A stretch of DNA of 64,000 nucleotides from Xiphias gladius. Taxonomy: Eukaryota > Chordata > Actinopteri > Istiophoriformes > Xiphiidae. The position numbers and the translations under genes were made by a program. The notes under the pieces were generated by a model. The model searched no databases, had not been told where the DNA came from, and worked only from the letters and a program-made list of their open reading frames with translations. The stretch covers positions 15,704,501-15,768,500 of the forward strand of contig NC_053416.1 of the NCBI RefSeq assembly GCF_016859285.1, written 5' to 3'. The stretch's first letter is position 1. Every line of letters begins with the position of its first letter. Positions 29,301 through 38,789 of the stretch are shown one piece after another.

Positions 29301-32300
29301 TGAATATCAAAGGTACTACTGTTTTATCTCTACGGGTGTTCCGTAATTAGTTACACAAAGAGTCAAGTTTAAAGGATGATTTATCTAGCATTGTTGAATA
29401 TAGTCTTCATGGAAAAATTTTGTCTTCAATATTAAGGTGACTGGTGAGTAAAACTCAAAAAGAGCATGATAACTGTCACTAATGGATTGAGATGCATTCT
29501 AGCAGATGTTGAAAGGCCCTTTACTCATCATTTTGCTGCTTTCAGCTGTTAATTTGTTTGGACACACAGTAAGTAGAGGAGGAGTATACGATCACGGCCA
29601 CTTGGGAGATTTTGAGTTTTGGAGATGAAGCACTAGCAATATGTTATAGTTTACCTCAAGCTAGCCAGGAGTCGAACCTAGAATCTTCTGATCCGTAGTC
29701 AGACGCGTTATCCATTGCGCACCAGCCCTACCTCTTTTTGATTATTAGAACAGGTTGCGTCTCAAGGGATAGCAAGTTAACAGTTGGGGTCTTGTGTTTT
29801 GTAGACAAGTGCAGAGAATGCTGACCCACTGACCTGTATTGTTGGACTATAAGGAGCCACATTCAGGAAAATGTGCGTGATCTGTCCAGTTTAAAACTTT
29901 GTAAATGGAAGCAGAGGCTGGAGTATATTATGTACCAGGACAAAAGAGTACAGCTCTCTGCTGTTGCCGTGACCCGGATTCGAACCACGTTGCTGCGGCC
30001 ACAACGCAGAGTACTAACCACTATACGATCACGGCCACTTGGTAGTTGAGTGCCTCGTTGTTGTCATAGCATTTTTCCAGCTCTGAATATCAAAGGTACT
30101 ACTGTTTTATCTCTACGGGTGTTCCTTAATTAGTTACACAAAGAGTCAAGTTTAAAGGATGATTTATCTAGCATTGTTGAATATAGTCTTCATGGAAAAA
30201 TTTTGTCTTCAATATTAAGGTGACTGGTGAGTAAAACTCAAAAAGAGCATGATAACTGTCACTAATGGATTGAGATGCATTCTAGCAGATGTTGAAAGGC
30301 CCTTTACTCATCATTTTGCTGCTTTCAGCTGTTAATTTGTTTGGACACACAGTAAGTAGAGGAGGAGTATACGATCACGGCCACTTGGGAGATTTTGAGT
30401 TTTGGAGATGAAGCACTAGCGATATGTTATAGTTTACTTTGAGCTAGCCAGGAGTCGAACCTAGAATCTTCTGATCCGTAGTCAGACGCGTTATCCATTG
30501 CGCCACTAGCCCTACCTGTTTTGAATTATTAGAACAGGTTGGGCGTCAAGGGATAGCAAGATTACAGTTGGGGTCTTGTGTTTTGTAGACAAGTGCAGAG
30601 AATGCTGACCCACTGACCTGTATTGTTGGACAATAAGGAGCCACATTCAGGAAAATGTGCGTGATCTGTCCAGTTTAAAACTTTGTAAATGGAAGCAGAG
30701 GCTGGAGTATATTATGTAGAAGGACAAAAGAGTACAGCTCTCTGCTGTTGCCGTGACCCGGATTCGAACCACGTTGCTGCGGCCACAACGCAGAGTACTA
30801 ACCACTATACGATCACGGCCACTTGGTAGTTGAGTGCCTCGTTGTTGTCATAGCATTTTTCCAGCTCTGAATATCAAAGGTACTACTGTTTTATCTCTAC
30901 GGGTGTTCCGTAATTAGTTACACAAAGAGTCAAGTTTAAAGGATGATTTATCTAGCATTGTTGAATATAGTCTTCATGGAAAAATTTTGTCTTTAAAATT
31001 AAGGTGACTGGTGAGTAAAACTCAAAAAGAGCATGATAACTGTCACTAATGGATTGAGATGCATTCTAGCAGATGTTGAAAGGCCCTTTACTCATCATTT
31101 TGCTGCTTTCAGCTGTTAATTTGTTTGGACACACAGTAAGTAGAGGAGGAGTATACGATCACGGCCACTTGGGAGATTTTGAGTTTTGGAGATGAAGCAC
31201 TAGCAATATGTTATAGTTTACCTTGAGCTAGCCAGGAGTCGAACCTAGAATCTTCTGATCCGTAGTCAGACGCGTTATCCATTGCGCCACTAGCCCTGCC
31301 TGTTTAGTATTATTAGAACAGGTTGCGCGTCAAGGCATAGCAAGTTAACAGTTGGGGTCTTGTGTTTTGTAGACAAGTGCAGAGAATGCTGACCCACTGA
31401 CCTGTATTGTTGGACAATAAGGAGCCACATTCAGGAAAATGTGCGTGATCTGTCCACTTTAAAACTTTGTAAATGGAAGCAGAGGCTGGAGTATATTATG
31501 TACCAGGACAAAAGAGTACAGCTCTCTGCTGTTGCCGTGACCCGGATTCGAACCGGGGTTGCTGCGGCCACAACGCAGAGTACTAACCACTATACGATCA
31601 CGGCCACTTGGTAGTTGAGTGCCTCGTTGTTGTGATAGCATATTTCCAGCTCTGAATATCAAAGGTACTACTGTTTTATCTCTACGGGTGTTCCTTAATT
31701 AGTTACACAAAGAGTCAAGTTTAAAGGATGATTTATCTAGCACTGTTGTATATAGTCTTCATGGAAAAATTTTGTCTTCAATATTAAGGTGACTGGTGAG
31801 TAAAACTCAAAAAGAGCATGATAACTGTCACTAATGGATTGAGATGCATTCTAGCAGATGTTGAAAGGCCCTTTACTCATCATTTTGCTGCTTTCAGCTG
31901 TTAATTTGTTTGGACACACAGTAAGTAGAGGAGGAGTATACGATCACGGCCACTTGGGAGATTTTGAGTTTTGGAGATGAAGCACTAGCAATATGTTATA
32001 GTTTACCTCGAGCTAGCCAGGAGTCGAACCTAGAATCTTCTGATCCGTAGTCAGACGCGTTATCCATTGCGCCACTAGCCCTACCTTTTTTGAATTATTA
32101 GAACAGGTTGGGCGTCAAGGGATAGCAAGATTACAGTTGGGGTCTTGTGTTTTGTAGACAAGTGCAGAGAATGCTGACCCACTGACCTGTATTGTTGGAC
32201 AATAAGGAGCCACATTCAGGAAAATGTGCGTGATCTGTCCAGTTTAAAACTTTGTAAATGGAAGCAGAGGCTGGAGTATATTATGTACCAGGACAAAAGA

Positions 32301-35300
32301 GTACAGCTCTCTGCTGTTGCCGTGACCCAGATTTGAACCACGTTGCTGCGGCCACAACGCAGAGTACTAACCACTATACGATCACGGCCACTTGGTAGCT
32401 GAGTGCCTCGTTGTTGTCATAGCATTTTTCCAGCTCTGAATATCAAAGGTACTACTGTTTTATCTCTACGGGTGTTCCTTAATTAGTTACACAAAGAGTC
32501 AAGTTTAAAGGATGATTTATCTAGCATTGTTGAATATAGTCTTCATGGAAAAATTTTGTCTTCAATATTAGGGTGACTGGTGAGTAAAACTCAAAAAGAG
32601 CATGATAACTGTCACTAATGGATTGAGATGCATTCTAGCAGATGTTGAAAGGCCCTTTACTCATCATTTTGCTGCTTTCAGCTGTTAATTTGTTTGGACA
32701 CACAGTAAGTAGAGGAGGAGTATACGATCACGGCCACTTGGGAGATTTTGAGTTTTGGAGATGAAGCACTAGCAATATGTTAAAGTTTACCTCGAGCTAG
32801 CCAGGAGTCGAACCTAGAATCTTCTGATCCGTAGTCAGACGCGTTATCCATTGCGCCACTAGCCCTACCTGTTTTGAATTATTAGAACAGGTTGGGCGTC
32901 AAGGGATAGCAAGATTACAGTTGGGGTCTTGTGTTTTGTAGACAAGTGCAGAGAATGCTGACCCACTGACCTGTATTGTTGGACAATAAGGAGCCACATT
33001 CAGGAAAATGTGCGTGATCTGTCCAGTTTAAAACTTTGTAAATGGAAGCAGAGGCTGGAGTATATTATGTAGAAGGACAAAAGAGTACAGCTCTCTGCTG
33101 TTGCCGTGACCCGGATTCAAACCTGGGATGCTGCGGCCACAACGCAGAGTACTAACCACTATACGATCACGGCCACTTGGTAGTTGAGTGCCTCGTTGTT
33201 GTGATAGCATTTTTCCAGCTCTGAATATCAAAGGTACTACTGTTTTATCTCTACGGGTGTTCCTTAATTAGTTACACAAACAGTCAAGTTTAAAGGATGA
33301 TTTATCTAGCACTGTTGTATATAGTCTTCATGGAAAAATTTTGTCTTTAAAATTAAGGTGACTGGTGAGTAAAACTCAAAAAGAGCATGATAACTGTCAC
33401 TAATGGATTGAGATGCATTCTAGCAGATGTTGAAAGGCCCTTTACTCATCATTTTGCTGCTTTCAGCTGTTAATTTGTTTGGACACAGTAAGTAGAGGAG
33501 GAGTATACGATCATGGCCACTTGGGAGATTTTTTTTTTTTTTTGAGATGAAGCTAGCAATATTATATTATAGTTTACCTTGAGCTAGCAGTCCTAGAAAT
33601 CTCTGAATCTTCTCTGATCCAGAGTTATACATCCATTACTAGCCCTACCTACCCTTTTTTTTTTTTATTATATAGAACAGGGCAAAGCAAGGGATAGTTA
33701 ACAGTTGGGTCTTGTGTTTTGTTTTTGTACACAGAGAATGCTGACCCACTGACCTGTTGTTGGACTGTAAGATGGACAGGGAGAAAATTCAAAAAAATGT
33801 TGAAAAAAAAAAAAAAAAAAAATGGTAAAAAAGGGAAGGAGATATTGGAGTATATAAAAAGAGTACAGCTGCTAGTACAGCTCTCTGCTGTTTGCCGGTT
33901 GCTGCTGAACGCAGGTTGCCTACTAACCCACTATCCACTACTCACTCGGCCACTTGGTAGTTGAGTGCCTCGTTGTTGTGATAGCATATTTCCAGCTCTG
34001 AATATCAAAGGTACTACTGTTTTATCTCTACGGGTGTTCCTTAATTAGTTACACAAAGAGTCAAGTTTAAAGGATGATTTATCTAGCACTGTTGTATATA
34101 GTCTTCATGGAAAAATTTTGTCTTTAAAATTAAGGTGACTGGTGAGTAAAACTCAAAAAGAGCATGATAACTGTCACTAATGGATTGAGATGCATTCTAG
34201 CAGATGTTGAAAGGCCCTTTACTCATCATTTTGCTGCTTTCAGCTGTTAATTTGTTTGGACACACAGTAAGTAGAGGAGGAGTATACGATCACGGCCACT
34301 TGGGAGATTTTGAGTTTTGGAGATGAAGCACTAGCAATATGTTATAGTTTACCTCGAGCTAGCCAGGAGTCGAACCTAGAATCTTCTGATCCGTAGTCAG
34401 ACGTGTTATCCATTGCGCCACTAGCCTTACCTTTTTTGAATTATTAGAACAGGTTGGGCGTCAAGGGATAGCAAGATTACAGTTGGGGTCTTGTGTTTTG
34501 TAGACAAGTGCAGAGAATGCTGACCCACTGACCTGTATTGTTGGACAATAAGGAGCCACATTCAGGAAAATGTGCGTGATCAGTCCAGTTTAAAACTTTG
34601 TAAATGGAAGCAGAGGCTGGAGTATATTATGTACCAGGACAAAAGAGTACAGCTCTCTGCTGTTGCCGTGACCCAGATTTGAACCACGTTGCTGCGGCCA
34701 CAACGCAGAGTACTAACCACTATACGATCACGGCCACTTGGTAGTTGAGTGCCTCGTTGTTGTGATAGCATTTTTCCAGCTCTGAATATCAAAGGTACTA
34801 CTGTTTTATCTCTACGGGTGTTCCTTAATTAGTTACACAAAGAGTCAAGTTTAAAGGATGATTTATCTAGCATTGTTGAATATAGTCTTCATGGAAAAAT
34901 TTTGTCTTTAAAATTAAGGTGACTGGTGAGTAAAACTCAAAAAGAGCATGATAACTGTCACTAATGGATTGAGATGCATTCTAGCAGATGTTGAAAGGCC
35001 CTTTACTCATCATTTTGCTGCTTTCAGCTGTTAATTTGTTTGGACACACACTAAGTAGAGGAGTATATGATCACGGCCACTTGGGAGATTTTGAGTTTTG
35101 GAGATGAAGCACTAGCGATATGTTCAGCAATCTGAATATCCAGGTACTAGCTGTTTTATCCCTACCTCTTTTGATTATTACAGGTTGGGCTCAAAGGCAA
35201 GTTAACAGTTGGTCTTGTGTTTTGTAGACAAGTGCAGAGAATGTGTTCACTGACCTGTATTGTTGGAATATTGGCCACATTCAGGAAAATTCAGAAAAAT

Positions 35301-37605
35301 GCGTGATCTGTCCAGTTTAAAACTTTGTAAATGGAAGCAGAGGCTGGAGTAAGTAGAGTACCAGGACATTCTGCTGCTCTCTGCTGTTGCCGAATTCATG
35401 TTTGGCCACAACGCAGAGTACTAACCACTATACGATCACGGCCACTTGGTAGTTGAGTGCCTCGTTGTTGTGATAGCATATTTCCAGCTCTGAATATCAA
35501 AGGTACTACTGTTTTATCTCTACGGGTGTTCCGTAATTAGTTACACAAAGAGTCAAGTTTAAAGGATGATTTATCTAGCATTGTTGAATATAGTCTTCAT
35601 GGAAAAATTTTGTCTTTAAAATTAAGGTGACTGGTGAGTAAAACTCAAAAAGAGCATGATAACTGTCACTAATGGATTGAGATGCATTCTAGCAGATGTT
35701 GAAAGGCCCTTTACTCATCATTTTGCTGCTTTCAGCTGTTAATTTGTTTTGACACACAGTAAGTAGAGGAGGAGTATACGATCACGGCCACTTGGGAGAT
35801 TTTGAGTTTTGGAGATGAAGCACTAGCAATATGTTAAAGTTTACCTCGAGCTAGCCAGGAGTCGAACCTAGAATCTTCTGATCCGTAGTCAGACGCGTTA
35901 TCCATTGCGCCACTAGCCCTACCTGTTTAGTATTATTAGAACAGGTTGGGCGTCAAGGCATAGCAAGTTAACAGTTGGGGTCTTGTGTTTTGTAGACAAG
36001 TGCAGAGAATGCTGACCCACTGACCTGTATTGTTGGACAATAAGGAGCCACATTCAGGAAAATGTGCGTGATCTGTCCAGTTTAAAACTTTGTAAATGGA
36101 AGCAGAGACTGGAGTATATTATGTAGAAGGACAAAAGAGTACAGCTCTCTGCTGTTGCCGTGACCCGGATTCAAACCGGGGTTGCTGCGGCCACAACGCA
36201 GAGTACTAACCACTATACGATCACGGCCACTTGGTAGTTGAGTGCCTTGTTGTTGTCATAGCATTTTTCCAGCTCTGAATATCAAAGGTACTACTGTTTT
36301 ATCTCTACGGGTGTTCCGTAATTAGTTACACAAAGAGTCAAGTTTAAAGGATGATTTATCTAGCATTGTTGAATATAGTCTTCATGGAAAAATTTTGTCT
36401 TCAATATTAAGGTGACTGGTGAGTAAAACTCAAAAAGAGCATGATAACTGTCACTAATGGATTGAGATGCATTCTAGCAGATGTTGAAAGGCCCTTTACT
36501 CATCATTTTGCTGCTTTCAGCTGTTAATTTGTTTGGACACACAGTAAGTAGAGGAGGAGTATACGATCACGGCCACTTGGGAGATTTTGAGTTTTGGAGA
36601 TGAAGCACTAGCAATATGTTATAGTTTCAGTAAGCTAGCCAGGAGTCGAACCTAGAATCTTCTGATCCGTACTCAGATGCTTTATCCATTGCGCCACTAG
36701 CCCTACCTATTTAGGATTATTAGAACAGTTTGCTACTCTTTTATCTCTACGGGTGTTCCTTAATAGCATAGTTACAAGAACAGTCAAGTTTGAAGGATGA
36801 TTTATCTAGCACTGTGTATATAGTCTTCATGGAAAAATTTTGTCTTTAAAATTAAGGTGACTGGTGAGTAAGACTCAAAAAGAGCATGATAACTGTCACT
36901 GATGGATTGAGACGTTTTCTAGCAGATGTTGAAAGGCCATTTACTCATTATTTTGCTGCTTACAGCTGTTAATTTGTTTTGACACACAGTAAGTAGAGGA
37001 GTTCTAGAGAAGCACTAGCAATATTATGTAGTTTACCTCGAGCTAGCCGAGGCAGCAAGGGATAGCAAGTTAACAGTTGGGGTCTTTTATTTTTTAAACA
37101 AGTGTAGAGGATGCTGACCCGCTGGCCTGTAAAGTAGGGCAATAAGGAGCCACATTCAGGAAAATATGTGTTGTGAGAACAGCATGGCTTTCACACGATT
37201 GCATGTTAACAGTCTTGTGGTTAATGTAGGCGGACACATTATCCAATCTATCTCCAAATATATAGATTTATTTTATTACATGTATGTTTGTTGGATGGAC
37301 ATCTTAATGCCACAACTGAATTAATATTAACCTGAGAGAGTTTTTTTAAATGGCTTAATTTACACAATTGAGTCAAGTCATTCAATGTCTTTCTTTTTTT
37401 TATTTCTTTTCCCATATTTGTTCGAGACAACTAAGTAGCTAACATTCTGCAATGTAGAAAAACAACTCACAGTAATGTTGTACATTAATATAATAAATAG
37501 TAAATAAATAACATAAAAGTTTTATACATCCTATATCGCCAGAATGGCAGAGAGAATTGTGTTTTGTTGCCTTTGTTCTTTACATCATGGTTTTTGTGTT
37601 CACTC

Positions 37606-37676
<71 letters not shown>

Positions 37677-38013
37677 ATGCGCTGGTCATCATGTTATTCC
37701 CTGTTTTCAAGAATATATTTGAATTCCGGAGGCATTTATTTCTCTTGTTCCTGCTTTTAATTCTTGGATTTGTAATTCTGATTGTTGATTGTTTAATGAT
37801 TTAAAGTAATCACAGTGCTGTTTCGTTCTGTTTGACTATTCATGTGTGTAGGAAGCAGTGAGCCTACTGTCAGGACGGACATGCATACCACCAAGGTCCA
37901 GTGTGACTCTGGCTCGGGCTACTTTGCTGCTCAGCGACCTGAGAAGAGTACAGAGCACCACACTTCTAAAGCTGACACAGAAACTACTGCAAAAACAGGT
38001 ACACAAACACACA

Positions 38014-38069
<56 letters not shown>

Positions 38070-38753
38070 TTCAAAAAGTAAGCAAAGCTTAAAACATTAA
38101 CACTTAATCCTTTTTTTCTGTTTTTTTCAGCTATGTATTTTTGGTGAGAATGTGGTGTTGGATGATGGAAAAGTGTGTTTCTCTCCTCCCGTACCCAGCA
38201 ACATCTACCTCCCATATCTCAGCATACTGGATCAGACCACTTTGCGAATTGGTAAATAAAGAACTTGACACATTTTTAAAAAATACTTTTTGTAATTTTT
38301 ATGGAAACAAGACAAAGAGTCTTTGAGGCTGTACTTACGCTAGCATTAGCAGGCTAAAATATTCACAATAACAGTGTTAACATATTGTAATTTAGCAGTT
38401 AATGTTTAACATGATCACCATCTGAGTTTAGCATGTTAGAACTTTAAAATTTGCTGGTTAGCACTTAACACAAAATACAACTGAGGCTGTCATGAGTTTT
38501 CCAAGTATTTGGTAATACAACAAAAGCATTGTACAAAGTCAAATGTTGAACTGCTGTTGGTGCTGGAGAAAAATTCAAATTATCACCAAGGTCATTAGGA
38601 TCCATCCTCAGAGATACTGAATGTCTGTAGAAAGCTGCATGGTAATGTATTCAATGGTTGTTGAGATATTTCAGTCTGGACCAAAGTCACCGACTGACCA
38701 ACTAAATGACAGACCGACATAGCATCCCTAAAGCAACGCCACTAAAAAAAAGA

Positions 38754-38789
<36 letters not shown>

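Larger units (their letters stand above)
26790..37165 (-). repeat. tandem array of tRNA-Arg(ACG)/tRNA-His(GTG) units, period about 784 bp
   Basis: About 13 units. Read on the plus strand each has a reversed tRNA-His, about 400 bp of spacer, a short tRNA-His head fragment, a reversed tRNA-Arg, and about 235 bp of spacer. His starts at 26842, 27623, 28404, 29182, 29965, 30749, 31533, 32318, 33102, 34664 and 36156 give spacings of 778-785 bp. Most units are nearly identical, which implies recent amplification or homogenisation. All tRNAs lie on the minus strand inside CFAP54 intron 55. Three stretches (about 33510-33960, 35105-35420 and 36720-37160) are strongly decayed. Without the array the intron would be about 2.7 kb. 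Confidence 0.95.

Noticed and set aside
29080..29310. Recurrent minus-strand frame beginning MIFRAGKMLSQQRG (also at 31459, 33028 and 34580)
   Set aside because: It runs through the tRNA-His gene and spacer of the array; recurrence comes from the tandem repeat. No splice sites, known domain or coding bias.
26790..37165. CRISPR-like or satellite array interpretation
   Set aside because: The 784-bp period, conserved tRNA cloverleaves with A/B boxes and eukaryotic intron setting make it a tRNA gene array; there are no short spacers or direct-repeat/spacer structure.
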